Position numbers and translations under genes: made by a program. Below the pieces are notes generated by a model that ran no database searches, was not told the origin of the DNA, and saw only the letters and a program-made list of their open reading frames with translations. A stretch of 64,000 nucleotides of DNA from Agroathelia rolfsii (taxonomy: Eukaryota > Basidiomycota > Agaricomycetes > Amylocorticiales > Amylocorticiaceae). The stretch is taken from NCBI GenBank assembly GCA_018343915.1, contig JABRWF010000001.1, positions 3,534,001-3,598,000 of the forward strand, read 5' to 3'. Shown here piece after piece: positions 21,510 to 33,750 of this stretch. Each line of letters begins with the position of its first letter. Within the stretch, counting starts at the first letter, position 1.

Positions 21510-23133
21510 ATGATGGTACATGCATTCGGTCTTGTTCTCTCTTTTGGCTTGATCCAAGGAATTCTTGGTCAGAGCCAAGCTACTCTCCGCCATGATCAGA
21601 TTGGGGCAGTCCAAGATGGCCCTGTCACTCCGCTCGAACCTTGGGAGGCTAAATACAAAACACAGGCGGATCAAGCTTTCTCAGGTAGCTATGGTCTTGC
21701 CTTAGGGCTCACAGGCTGACTTTATTATGCTACTGTGCAGGGATGATGAGCTTTTCTCATATGCCGTATGTGTTGTGCTTAGAAGACAAAACCAAGGCCT
21801 ATGATGTAGGCATCATTGGACTACCTTTTGATACCGCGACGAGCTATCGTCCAGGCGCACGCTTCGGCCCTCACGCGATCCGTTCTGGGAGTCGTAGACA
21901 AAGACAGCCCAGAGGATACACTCAATTTTGGGGCTTAAATCCTTATGACTATGGAGCTAGTTTTATCGACTGCGGAGATGTAAGATGAATCATGAAAACG
22001 CCTTCCCAGTGATCATCTTTGCCGACCCAAAGTTTATCAAGGTCCCCGTCACACCCTTTGACAATGCATTAGCCGTAGACCAGATTGAAACGGCGTACAC
22101 AACCTTGCTGGGAAGGCCAGTTGCAAACAAGGAATTTGCCTTTACGTCGACTTTGTCTAAAGATGGAAAAGAGCACCCAAGGATCATCAGGTGAGAGAGC
22201 AGCCTCATGGCCGATATATTCAGAGTAACCTCAGCTGTCTTTGATAGTCTTGGAGGAGACCATACGATAGTTCTGCCCATATTACGTTCACTTTATCAAG
22301 TCTACGGCCAGATTTCCGTCATCCATTTCGATGCTCATCTTGATTCGTGGGCCGCCATCCCCGCTCTTCCTGGTCAGGACACAGAGCAGTCGCGCGTGAC
22401 CCACGGTACCTTCTTCTACCTCGCAAAGGAAGAAGGTTTACTGAGCAATACCAGTATTCACGCCGGAATACGTTGCAAACTCAGTGTATGCGCCCATTCC
22501 GAGTCCTTTTAGCGATGTCAATCATGCTAAGCTAAAGAATACAGGGGTTGGAGGACTTGGAAAACGATAACTCTGTTGGCTTCCAGGTCATCACCGGTGA
22601 TGATCTCGACGAGATTGGTATTCCAGCAATTATCGAGCGGATCCGGAAGAGAATTGGGGATTCGCCCGTTTACTTGAGTCTTGATATCGACGTCATAGGT
22701 AAGGCATAAACGATACTACTAGTATAGAGTCCCTCTCGACTAACAAAATCAATTTGATTGTGATTAAAGATCCGGGTATGGCTCCTGCGAGTGAGTACAG
22801 ATTTCACAAGTGCACGAACATTTTCTCATTGACAAACCACGTTCATGCAGCTGGTACTCCTGAAGCAGCAGGCTGGACAACTCGGGAAGTGAAACGCATC
22901 ATTCGTGGACTGGCAGGTCTAAACTTTGTGTATGTCCTCCTTTCTATGAAATTACATACCTTTTCCACTGAGTTTTTTTCGGATATCACAGTGGTGCGGA
23001 CATCGTTGAAGTAGCTCCCGCCTATGACCATGCCGAGGTCACAGGCATTGTCGCGGCAGATCTAGTGCACGACTTCTTATCTTTGTTCATGAAGGGCGCA
23101 GAGAAAGCTCGCCCCGAGAAGGATGAATTATAG
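21510..23133 (+). CDS. Secreted agmatinase-type ureohydrolase
   Basis: Eight exons (21510-21684, 21741-21979, 22042-22190, 22248-22485, 22545-22698, 22770-22790, 22851-22929, 22992-23133) join to 398 residues. The first 21 residues (MMVHAFGLVLSFGLIQGILG) look like a signal peptide. The arginase/agmatinase fold follows: GLPFDTATSYRPGARFGPHA, then the manganese ligands in GGDHT, DAHLD and SLDIDVIDPGMAPA. The enzyme family splits agmatine, or a related guanidine compound, into an amine and urea. Secreted versions are common in fungi and their natural substrate is often unproven. Exon 6 is only 21 nt. The assigned third-intron boundary (21980-22041) ends in AAG and restores the family motif DVPVTPFDN. 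Confidence 0.9.
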
Positions 23134-23276
23134 AAGATTGTAGTCTCGATATGCAAAGTAAATACAGCCCCAAAATCTTATCATTTTGTTAATAAATAAC
23201 TGCAGAAATATCGTACAACGAAGTATGTGCATTAAAGATGCTCGTGGCAATGCTCATTATCATATCCATAAATCCA

Positions 23277-24331
23277 TTACATATGCCCAGTCTGTCGCCT
23301 CTGTGTCCTTAGAGGAATGATATCCCACATTCGCCTTTCCTTCTTTTTCCCGGGAGGCAGGACCAAATCGTAATCATAAAGAGTTAGCACGCGCACCTTG
23401 CGACTTGGCTCAGGATCATCGTCCACTTCGTTTTCCTCGCCAAGCTCTTGATCCAAGACTTCGTTTTCATCGAGATCAATACCGGCATTGTGTATATCTT
23501 CAGGACGGCTATTTGGGGATTTATTGATGTTATTGCCCAGTAACATAAATGGCGCCGAAAAGGAGCTGGTCAGAAACTCAGATGCATTATCGATGAAGTT
23601 CTTCAGACGTCTCTGAGGGACAGATGCTAGCAAGTAGCGAGGTTCTTTCCAAGCGTTACTGCGAGATGGAGATGATGGGTATGATGGATCCGTTGCGAAT
23701 TTGACGGAAATGTTGCCAGTGCGAGGGTCATAAGAAAAGGTGGGAAGAGGGTGTGACCAGGCATTAGGATAAGGCGGTACTATCGGTCGACGATGACGTA
23801 GAACAAGGCGGCCATCTATAAGCGTCTCAATGCAAGGAATTAGTCGAATATTTTTGAGTAAATTACCTTCAACATCTAATGCATGTCCAGACTGGCGCGA
23901 GCAGAGTGCACCTGAGGTATCAATGAAAAATACCTGTGATCAGTTCAATGTTAATGAGACATCCGTAATATATGACATCATTCATCTGACCTGGTTATTG
24001 GCCTCTGGACGGCGGAAATCTATAGGCACACAAGAGCATGAGAACACTAGCAGACACAACAGGCGCTTGAGAAAATCAGCTAACTATCGACTAAAGAGTT
24101 GTCAGTCTCTGGAAACAAAATTATTTCTGTTCCATCCGCAGTTTGCCCGCCTCTAACATCTAGTAATCTCCCTGTTGCAACAGATCGAATGATAAAGTAT
24201 CCGAGCGGAAAATCTGTTGACTCCATGTGGGATGATGATGTCTCAGTGGGGGTCTTCGGCTCAGAATCAGAGTCTGTGATAATCATGGGGTATGCGAGAC
24301 AGTTGGTGTGAGTTGCAGAAAGAGTGCGCAA
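23277..24331 (-). CDS. Beta-trefoil (ricin-B-lectin-like) fungal protein of unknown function
   Basis: Four exons (24331-24085, 24019-23991, 23933-23867, 23815-23277) join to 293 residues. After a Ser/Thr/Glu-rich start comes LGYFIIRSVATGRLLDVRGG, then ILFPETD, NNQVFFIDTSGALCSRQSGH, and LVLRHRRP, a repeat pattern of the beta-trefoil fold in fungal lectin-like proteins. A less conserved C-terminal half contains YLLASVPQRRLKNFIDNASE and a long acidic linker, ending with a Lys/Arg-rich segment. Sugar binding is only inferred from the fold; there is no signal peptide, so it is probably intracellular. The start codon is uncertain: Met 16 or Met 36 would also serve. Confidence 0.75.
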
Positions 24332-24717
24332 TGTCTAAGTGGCACAGTTGCACCGTTCTTCAACTCGGAAACAGAAGAGGTAAGGCAATGACTGCGGGCA
24401 CAGCACGCTGGCACAAGATGAAGCTATGTCACGATTCCGGTTTGTGGCATCCCTGTTTAAATCGTTCGTAATCCATGTCTAATGGCATAGTGATCGTTCA
24501 ATGATCCAAACATTTTACGAGTACGCATCAGTTTGTAAACTTTGATGTCTTTGATAATAACATAACTTAAATAACATTTGTTTACACCTCTAGCATACAT
24601 AAATGTACAGTTTTAATCAAAATGATACAGGTTACATTTGCTGTATGCATTTCCGGCGTATAATCCCATCAAGTGCATGTCAAATGTCGAGCATTACCCA
24701 CTAGGCCGTGTTGTTTA

Positions 24718-25585
24718 CTACGGGATACTGGGTGACTTAGGAGATATATCCAGGTATTTAACTCGGGAATCCCAGATGAGTCTTCCGCCTCCCAATTCTT
24801 CTACGAATTCTCCTCCAAACTCTCCTTTGTAGGTCCCCCAGAGATCATCTATCGTGAGTCGATCACCACAGACTTCACTCCAGATATTGTCATCATAGAC
24901 ATTGTAGCAAAGTAGGCCATTGAGATGCGGTATGGCATGATGGCCATAGTGTTCAGCAATCCAGTCAAGGAAATAGGCAGTTGACTGATAGCCTGCATCC
25001 CATTTGCTACCAGGTTCCCGTTTCCAATGTGGAGGGCCAAGATTCATATGTAGTCGTACCCAATCTCAGAAATAAAGTTAGAGGGAAAGAGAGATGATGT
25101 CAATTAGGAAAGTTATCCCTCACCAGCTATACCCTCAATAAGCCCACCAGGGGCTGTGCCTCGACCATTGTATTGATAACAGTGAACAACCTCATGTACG
25201 AGGACACCTCGGACTTCGTGTTCAGCACGATGGCCAGAACGTGAAACATGTTCCAGGGAAAGATGAATCTCCTTGTGAGTGTGTGACCCGGTGGTGTAAG
25301 CTACGCCATCCATCTGGCGACATATGAGATGGATTTGTTGAACGCTGATGTAACGGGCTCATGTGAGATCTTGTTCCTGAGCTTTCTGCAATAAGCGAAA
25401 GCAGCGCACTTGCGTGGGACGTTGGAAGGAGTGTAAAGCCATTGGAAGCTCGCCAAAGCTGCAGTGTACATGATCTCTCTTAGATCCATAGACCACAAAA
25501 GGGCAGCGCCTTCATGTTCTGGAGCAGCGATTTCAATACGGAACTCTGGTATTGGCCATGGGTCAGCATATTTCGGAGAAGCCAT
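24718..25585 (-). CDS. Basic secretory protein-type metallopeptidase (peptidase of plants and bacteria)
   Basis: Three exons (25585-25410, 25344-25124, 25064-24718) join to 247 residues. The zinc-binding motif is HEVVHCYQYN (HExxH), followed by the family block GGLIEGIADWVRL and the downstream YQSTAYFLDWIAEHYG. Upstream, MDGVAYTTGSHTHKEIHLSL matches the substrate-side strand of this family. Members in plants are secreted defence-related peptidases. The fungal proteins usually lack a clear signal peptide, as here, so the location is open. The first intron (25345-25409, 65 nt) was placed because it removes a frame break and restores the sequence before MDGVAY. The tRNA-Gln gene lies 130 bases upstream on the same strand. 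Confidence 0.85.
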
Positions 25586-25709
25586 GGGCGATGCGAGAGT
25601 TGGTTGTGTTGGTCGAAGCCTGCAACAGACGTAAACACATCGCAACGGTTTCCGGCTTCTTTTTGGGATGACCTTGAATAGGTTGAATGGTTGGCATGGA
25701 TTCCTGAAG

Positions 25710-25714
25710 AAAAA
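25710..25714 (-). terminator. RNA polymerase III terminator of tRNA-Gln
   Basis: Five T residues on the minus strand lie immediately after the last base of the tRNA, the standard pol III stop signal. Confidence 0.8.
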
Positions 25715-25792
25715 GGTACTACCAGGAATCGAACCTGGGTTATGGGAAATTATTTTCAAAATCCCATGTGCTAACCGCTACACTATAGTACC
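25715..25792 (-). tRNA. tRNA-Gln (anticodon UUG) with a 7-nt intron
   Basis: The 78-nt cloverleaf has a 7-bp acceptor stem (GGTACTA / TAGTACC), an A-box (TAGTGTAGCGG), an anticodon stem TGGGA/TCCCA, and a T-arm with the B-box GGTTCGATTCC. The anticodon loop carries TTG (positions 25757-25759, read on the minus strand). It has seven bases more than a standard loop, which fits a tiny intron (about AAATAAT) one base 3' of the anticodon, the canonical position. CCA is not encoded, as is normal in eukaryotes. Confidence 0.92.
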
Positions 25793-26043
25793 GCATGGCG
25801 GTAACTTGGAAAGTAGTATTATAACTGCATTTTCCTTGAATAGGCAATAAGTCTAGTTTATTTCCGTTTCTGGACAATGAGGTCAGGGTTATGCATGGCT
25901 CAGAAGTCTGCTAACCAACAGCCCCCGGGCCCGGCGTAACCAGTGAGTGTGTCCAAAGTTGAACAACCCAACATTGAGGCCCATCTTTTATACTCCACCA
26001 GTGCTGCTGGGCTGGCATTGCGACGACCCTCTGCTACGATCTC

Positions 26044-29000
26044 ATGAGCGCACGACCTCAGACACGCATCCGTGACGAACTCTGGTGGTCCACAACGACC
26101 ATTGGCGGAACGACTTATACTTATTTACCCACTGGGCCACCACCCACCCCCAGCTCCTCGACGATTTGTACTACGGGTACTAGTAGCTCTGATGGAACAT
26201 CTCCTATTGCTTCCAGTGGTCCCTCCGGTCAAGAAATCTCAAGTTCTTCTATTGGCTCGCTGCAATCTACCACAAGCGGACGGCCAGGCTCTGTGACGTC
26301 CTACGGTAGCCATACATCATACAGTACTTCGTATACCACAACTTTCACATCCACTAGTGCAGACCCTATTACTACGGTTTCACGCTCGGATACTACGTTC
26401 ACGTCCTATTCCACGACTGTGTATACTAGCTCTTCCGTGATCTATGCAACGCCCACTGCTCAGGTTAACGCCAATTATGATCCCCCACCTGTTTGCATAG
26501 GGCATGGTTTAGACATCCAATCGATAGGTCTCCTGTCAGCACTCATAGTTCCCAGTGTAGTGGGTCTAATTTTATGGGTGAGACGTTTACTACCCTTGTC
26601 AGTAACATTGTATAACCAAACATCCAGGCTCTATTCGCTCTACTTCGCCCTCGCTTTAGACAAGTTTACGGAATACGAGAATGGTTCGCGCCTCAAGGGT
26701 AAGTGTAATTCAACTTGTGGCTTTCATACCACTAAAAAAAGTTTATTAGATTACGTCCTAAACCACTTGGTTCAGGCTTTTTTGCGTTCCTTACGCCGCA
26801 TGTTCCATTGGTCCCATCGATGCCGGACGACGTCTCGAATGCCGGAAGATCACCTACTACGGATGCTGAGCTTTTTCCATCAGATGAACAGCTGAGCCAA
26901 CGAACACTATGGATGACACTCCTCATCGTAGCAGGCTGGTCCTTTCTCGGCCTAGCAGGTGCTCTGCCCTTGTACCTTATCTACACTCCTTGTCTGGCAC
27001 AATCCGCTCCTGCAGCGATCTACATTGGTGCTTATTCTGTGCTCCAGGATTTGAGTTTGATGAGACTCCTTCAGCTTCTCGATGACGGTCCCAGCACTTC
27101 GATTAGACTATCTCTCTTCTTGCGCGATGTCAATTCTTCGTCGCGCAGGAACATCGAGATACGACTGATCATTCTCACTGTGTTAGCCATCGTTCTGGCA
27201 CTGTTGCCTGCCTTGTATAAAACCTTAAAAGAATTCACTCGCACTGTCGCCTACCGCGAGCGATGGCTGTCAGTTCACTGCGATGGACTCGAGATGGGCT
27301 GGCTGGGCGCTCGTGTAGCCCCCGGATTTAGAGGCTGGGGCGAACAACGTATCAAGGAATTCGTCACAAAAACTGGCCTCAGCTCTTCCTTGGACTCGCA
27401 ACCCAGTCGCAACGATGCATCCGGCGGTAGGAGAAGACGCCAGAGAGACGCGCCTCTGAGGCATGAAGAGGAAGTGAACTTGGAGGTCGACGTTCAAAGC
27501 TTGTTTTCAGTGGTGTCAGTTTTCATTCGTGTAATATCAGCTAACTTAATGCTAATAGTACTACCTATATCTTCAGAGAGACGCGAAGACTTGCCATCTT
27601 AATTGACGAGCGAGACGAGATCTTGAACAATCTTGAGATAGCAGAGACCCGCTACATTGCTTCTTTCCGCGTTTCTACTCCCGATCCTTCCATCGCTACA
27701 TACGAACCACCCGTCCCACTAGGTCCCTACGAAGAAGACGGACGACCGGTTATCAGCCGCCCAAAACCTTTGACGGGAACATCGGTACGTCTGTATTCGA
27801 TCAATGCCGCCTTGTTACTCATGACTATGATATCATACATAACAGCGAAGACGGCGTGGTCGAAGAGCCTTAAATCCTGCCTACGCAAATTCCTCCCTCG
27901 CACCCACTTCATTTGTCGCGCCCTCTCAATATTATAAGCTGCGCAACGTGCAGGGCATCAACGACGGGAGACTGAGTGATTTTGACCCGTTACAGTCGAC
28001 TTTCTCAGACTCCGTCAACTCACGCATCGTTGGCTCACGTTTTCAAGAAGTTAACCGGAATTCTGTTGCCTACGGTCGTTTGCCCTTGGGTAGCCATGTG
28101 CGTTTGGATAATGCGGGCGAGCTGAGGCCCTCTACGCCCACTGGCACGAGCACCCCACCCAATTTCTCTCGAGGGCCTAACTATAGTATCGAAGAGACGG
28201 ACGAATTCAACAATCGCCGTCGGGTTAAAGAGGGGTCAGGTGAAGACACAGCGATAGATGAAGAAGGCGACTGGGTTGACGTCATGCGTGAGGCACCCAT
28301 CATATTCACCGACGAAGGCGAGCAACCGTCGGGGTCTGGCGTCGTCAGCTCCGGTACGGCCGTTGAGTCTCCAATAATCCCTCCGGCACGCCCAAGGCCT
28401 AGTGTTAAGCAGGAATACTCGGATTCCAGACGTGAAACATTCCCCCTGCGACCAAAAGTGCCCAATTCGAGTGAGAGCAGTGCTGTTGTGCCCCCACATC
28501 TCCGTCTTCAGCCTCAGCAGCCGTTCGTGCGCCCCTTGTCCGGGTTGGACCATGACAATCTAGGAGAAGTCTACACACAAATCCGAGAGTGGCGAACGAG
28601 ACTAAAGCAGATCAATGCCGATATCAATGATTTGCAGCAGCAGGGTTATGTCGACATTGCCGATGGTAACAGGATCAAAGGGTGGCTTATGGTCGGTCGC
28701 GGCATAAGGTTCATCCCTGGCATCGTCATGATCGAGGGCAGATCGAAAGAGGACATCAGATGGGACGTCTTGCAACACGAGCGAACTGGATGGGATTCGG
28801 CAGCTATGTGGACCTTGATCGTCCTCATGTCTGTCATATTATTGGCGATTCGTAAGTTACTTTTTTATGGCCGGTTACTTTTTGTTAATGAATCACATCT
28901 TTTACTAGTGACTGCTATAACTGGGCTGTTCTTGGCCACTGCCCCGGACGTCGCGCATTGGCTTCCCTTTTTGGCAACCTTGGATCGTAAAGGCATAGGG

Positions 29001-30705
29001 TATGCAATTGTCACCTGTCTCGTGCCGGCCATCATTGCTACAGGAGCTATTGCGGCCACTATCGGTGTGATCAATTGTAAATTGACGTTTTTTCTCGATG
29101 GTTTGGTTCCTCGCTCAATGCTTCGGCCACAGGGGTTGTCCAAGTACGAGGCTCGGTGTCTATCTCGGCTGGCGAGCGACTGGCCTTCAAGATATCCTTC
29201 TGGGTGATTGCTCTTGTATCCTTTGCGTACCTTTTGGCTATCGGATCCGTACTATTCTCCATGGAAAGCCTTAGCACGTCCCCTACCAAGAGCCAAACGG
29301 TCGCCGACGGATCTATCTATACGAGTGTCCTCGCTCTGTTTATGATTATGAACGTCGCCATTATTGCGCCTGGACTCCTCTTGCTTCAACCATTCCGGTT
29401 TAGCAAGGTGTTGCGGGCCGAAAAACATGCGATCACACCCCGTCAGCGGTTCCGCGGTACGTCATTTTGTCCTAGGGTTTTTGATATCTATCCGTTCGCT
29501 TTACGATTGGACTGACATACTGTTTGATGGAATCGTTCGTTCTTCTCTTCAGCTACGTATCCTACGACCTACAATGCCACATTTGCCGTCAGTGCATGCG
29601 TTTTGGCCGTTATGTTCGCATCCACATTTTCGCTTATATTCCCTCTTGTTGGCGTACCGGTGGTCTTGTTGATCATCCTCACCCTGATTGGTAAATACAA
29701 CCCATGGATCAAAAATGATATATTACACGTTATGCTTACATGCCTATCTTTCGGCTTATTTCATTACGTTACACATATGCAGCTCACCGATACCTCGTGG
29801 GGTATGTCTATGCCCGCACACGAATCCAATCCGGGGGAGGTTTATTGTGGATCTGGCTCTTGAAGCGCTTTGCGACCCTGCTCGCACTCCAACCCCTTTT
29901 GCTTGGCCTCATTCTGCTCACGCGACGACTATGGGTCGAAGGTGGCGTTCTCGTCGGCACCGCAGTGGTCGTAATCATCTTCGTTGAGGTCTATGCTCAC
30001 CTCAAGACGCGCCAGCCGGGCATCAAATCGCTCAGCCCCATTACACGGGACTCGCTTGCGACTTTTGGGAGGACAGCACGGCCCCCTAACCGATCTGATC
30101 GCGATGAGGAGGCAACGAGTCTTGTCACCTCCCAAGGTGGGACTGGCACGCGCACGCGCGGGTCAATGGCTTCTGTGCTGGATATGATGTCAGCGACACT
30201 AGCAGTGGCGCCCCCATCTCAGGGTCGCCGGGGTGCTGTCCCGTTACGTGAGTGTATCAGCAGCAACAAATCTAAAATGTTTATTTTGACGTGTCTGCTG
30301 ACTCGTCTTTTCTTCCACCACCACCTCCTCACTCTTATACCCTTTGCCCCTTTCGACGGAAATCATCATCTATGATACATTATGTGCACCGGGTTAGCAA
30401 CGGAGACGCTGGATGACCTCACGGCCACAGAGCGCGCGGCACGCACACATCCTGATGCTCCACCGCATCTGCCACCGTTGCCGTTTAGTGACCATGCGGA
30501 GGAGATGGCGTCGATTCTGTATGCGCCTGAGTTGATCGCTCCACCGCCCATGATCTGGCTACCAAACGATGCGGCTGGCGTCGCCAAGTCGGAGGCGTTT
30601 GATCTGCAAAAGTACCATGGCTTGCAGGCTGTGCTGGATGTTCGTAAGAGGGAGGATGTCTCCCGGCCCTCATCCTACTCGAGAAGGCGGTCGACTGAGA
30701 GGTGA
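26044..30705 (+). CDS. OSCA/CSC1 (DUF221, TMEM63) channel-like membrane protein
   Basis: Ten exons join to 1324 residues (introns 26578-26627, 26699-26749, about 27503-27576, 27785-27845, 28852-28908, 29077-29132, 29457-29552, 29691-29782, 30248-30397). The protein starts with about 150 residues very rich in Ser and Thr, then a helix (SIGLLSALIVPSVVGLILW), two more helices by residue 380, and a large soluble region. The C-terminal membrane block is LWTLIVL-like and ends RYLVGYVYARTRIQSGGGLL, which matches the end of the OSCA/CSC1 7TM region (YVY--- SGG-L). Family members are mechanically or osmotically gated, calcium-permeable cation channels. The Ser/Thr-rich start is likely an O-glycosylated outer segment. 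The border of intron 3 is the least certain; a donor further on is possible. Confidence 0.8.
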
Positions 30706-33318
30706 AGGTGATAGTGGGCAGAGCTTTGTAAGATATAACCCCAGGGAAGATGAAGGGCTGTTCTAATCCTTGATTATTTTTTAGCTGATTTCTTCTTTGT
30801 CATGTTTCTCTCGGTTATCTGTAGCGTAATGTTCTACGTCGGCGGACGCACACACGACTTCTTCTACCCCACTCTTTTATTATTTGTGCTTCTTTTTTCT
30901 TGACAGATACTGACTGACAGTTTTCGCGTAATGAATGGACTGACCGATCGTCTTCTTGTTCTGCTTTCTCGCGTTCACCTTTTTTTTTTTTGCTCTGCTT
31001 CTGTTTTCGCGCTGTGATGTCGCATAGTTCATGGTTACATAGTATAACAAGCTAATTTCGGATAAAGCGCACTTTGCAGACTATTTACTCGATCCATCAA
31101 CTGCGATTGGTTTTCAAATGTTGTCTCCAATGCCACTGTTCCATTTGACTCTTCGCTTAACATTGAGTAATCTAAAGTGTAATACTCGAAATGCAATGAC
31201 GCAAGCACCCCAAAAAACTTGTCCAAAACCGAACTGAAGCGGAGATGTTACAAGCCAAGCTGTGGGATTTATGTAGATACGACTGCATGCATACACACAA
31301 GTTGAAACAAATGTGTGGATCACACACGTATTGCAATTGACTCAACGCCATAGTACTCAGACCCGTAATCGGAGCTTTTGGATGATATGTTTCTATCCCC
31401 GAAATGTGCCGCAAGTTTATTCTGCACGCGCATAACTAGAATCCCGGACCTGCAACGCCGAAAGTGGAAGAAGAAGCCTTTCAGTCACAGAAGCCGTCCA
31501 TTTGACTATTTTTTTGTGCCATCCTTCGTGACGGGAGGTTACCAGGCCCGTCAGTCCGAGCGAGGGTGGGGAATTTCGGCAGGACGGCCAGAGTCGCTGA
31601 TAAGGGCACTGGTCCGGTTGCTTCTGCCGTGGAAGACGCGTGACAGTGCCAGTGGAAGTAGTTGTACATTAATGCAAGCTTTTTGCGTGAGCATGTAAGG
31701 CTCGGACAAAGAAAAAAAAAAAAAAAAAAAAAAAAGGGAAACAGCCGTAGAGGGTTTATGCGTTTCGTTCGTATATGTCATCGGTGACCAATTTGATTAC
31801 AAGGCAGGTTATAAGCTACTTATAAGGTAGAGGAGTAAAGGGGAAAGACTCGGACGCTGTCACTTGATCTGATCCCCCGTTTGGGTTCCGAATATGGGCA
31901 GTAAATTCAATTATTACAGTGACGCTCCCCACACCACCCTCGGAGCATCAATTTCTTTATTTATACGTATCAATACAAACACCATGCATGTTCGCGCACA
32001 ACTCTAAGTCTTCCAATTACACTATTTCTACGATTCATTTATCGCCATCGGCAAAGCTACGTGTATCAGTAAACTAGAAACGAAGCTGGGTAATAAATAC
32101 ACGCATTTCCATTGGGAACAGGCTGGGGGGAGGGGGAATGACTCGGAGAACGAACAAGAGAAAAAAAAAGAGGGGAGTGGTGTTGTTGTGCCATCTCCAT
32201 CTCTCTCCTTCCTCACGTGGAGCTGCCGCGCGTCCGATGATCGTCGTCACTCCTTCCGTCGCAAAGAGGAGAAAAAGGTGATGTTTCTCTCCCTTCCTTC
32301 CGTCTTCTCCGCTCGGACCTTACCAAATGGCTGCACAGCTGTTTGGAGAGGCTACTCCGCAAATACAACTGAGCATAGCATTGTGCCCTTTTAAGTTACC
32401 CGTCACCGGCTTGTTAGCTATAACCCTTCTTCATGGGATCATTATCGATTTCGAGGGTTGCCACTCTTTCTCTTATTTATATATGCACGGCAAGATAGAG
32501 GATCCAACACCCCAGTTTTGGAAAATGGAGTCGCTTATATTGATTGCATAAAGCATTTTCACATTCATTATGTGATGAAGAAATAATGAGACATGGGGAT
32601 ATCATGTCCCATACGCGTCTCCGAAGGGAGGGATGCTGAACCAAATAAGCAAGAGGCGCCTAATCGGACCATCGGCCGGCCGCGGAGAGAAGGAAGAGGA
32701 GTAGGAGAGAAAGAGAGAGATGGTGCCCTTCTCCCTCCCCCAAGCCGTCGGCCATCCCATGGCTGACTGCCTGACCGGTGTTCTTGCTATTGCTTCCCTT
32801 TGCCTCCCTCTGCATCCATCGTAGCCACTGTTGACCTATCTGCTCATTCTTGTTTGATCCAAAGAAGGGGCGGTAGTGTGAAATAGTTAGGCAAGAGGAG
32901 AAGGGGCAAAAGCATTAAGAGAACAATCTCTTTTTTTTTCTGCTCCACTTTCTTAGGAGCATTCCCTGTCGTCCGTTTGGGCTATCGATACTGTTCCCTT
33001 CCCCGGGTGTCACTGCTGCTACAGTACCCTTTCCCATCACCCATCACCACCATCCATCATAAAGTCACTTTCATTACACATTGCCATTGCTCAATCGTCG
33101 CGTGTTTTAATTGCTTGCCAACAACCCACCCCCTCGGAACGGAATCCATTTCGTTCACCACCACCACCACTACCAGCACCCATCCCTACCACCTACCCTG
33201 ACCACGCACAGACCAGCTGAAAGCTGGCGTTGTCGACGGATAAAAAACATCTGATTCTGCTCTTCTTCACTGATCCACCACCATCTCCACCACCGCCGAC
33301 ACCGCCGACGACCATAAC
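30706..33318. other. Long gene-free region
   Basis: This 2.6-kb stretch shows no coding frame with family-like composition. It contains an A24 run (31712-31735). From about 32600 to 33318 it is rich in pyrimidine tracts (CTCCCTCCC, CCACCACCACC), probably the promoter and long leader of the gene at 33319. Confidence 0.45.
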
Positions 33319-33750
33319 ATGATGTCTGATGTGTCCAAATCGCCTGCCATCACAGGCACCAGCGTTGGCAGTGCCCATGCAGCTACTACGGCGGCATTCA
33401 TGGCAGCAAGCAGCATCCCACACGACGAAGATCCGTTCGTGGCCTACTCGCGCTCGCTGCACAGATATACCCTCTACCTCTGGACCGAGTCGCGCCGACA
33501 AGCGGAGGAAAAGGCTCGTGCGAAGCGGCTGCGCCGTGAACGCGAGTTGGAGTCACGCAGGAGAAACCTGTTGATGTCGTCCTTACCTAGCTCTTCCGTA
33601 TTCTCGTCGTCTTCCTCCTTCTCGTCATCATCATCATCGTCGTCGTCGTCGTCGTCAGCAGCGCATGGGCCGAGTGCCCCTAGTGCAACACCGTCGCCAA
33701 CACAGCAGCAAATGCCATCTCCAACCTGTTCTCCGAAGCAGCATGAGTAG
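33319..33750 (+). CDS. Hypothetical small protein with conserved helix and Ser-rich tail
   Basis: One exon encodes 143 residues. The central part, DPFVAYSRSLHRYTLYLWTE, runs straight into a highly charged helix (SRRQAEEKARAKRLRRERELESRRR). The last 55 residues are low complexity: a run of Ser codons (AGC/TCA/TCG repeats at 33604-33658), then Ala, Pro and Gln. I do not recognise a domain. The D-P-F---R-L---T--LW-ESRR core looks conserved rather than random, and the long pyrimidine-rich leader suggests a real transcript. It could be a nuclear regulatory protein, but nothing proves it. Confidence 0.55.
   Translation: MMSDVSKSPAITGTSVGSAHAATTAAFMAASSIPHDEDPFVAYSRSLHRYTLYLWTESRRQAEEKARAKRLRRERELESRRRNLLMSSLPSSSVFSSSSSFSSSSSSSSSSSSAAHGPSAPSATPSPTQQQMPSPTCSPKQHE

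Noticed and set aside
25301..25350. Frameshift in the basic secretory protein gene before MDGVAY
   Set aside because: A 65-nt intron (25345-25409) with normal signals removes the break and restores the family sequence.
31712..31735. A24 run as the tail of a retroposed element like that at 3001-3105
   Set aside because: I could not find a matching target duplication on either side.
31378..31781. Open frames around the A24 run
   Set aside because: Low-complexity composition and no recognisable motif; likely chance frames.
33604..33658. Ser-codon triplet array as a possible CRISPR or satellite
   Set aside because: It is a simple coding triplet repeat with no spacers. No CRISPR array exists in this window.
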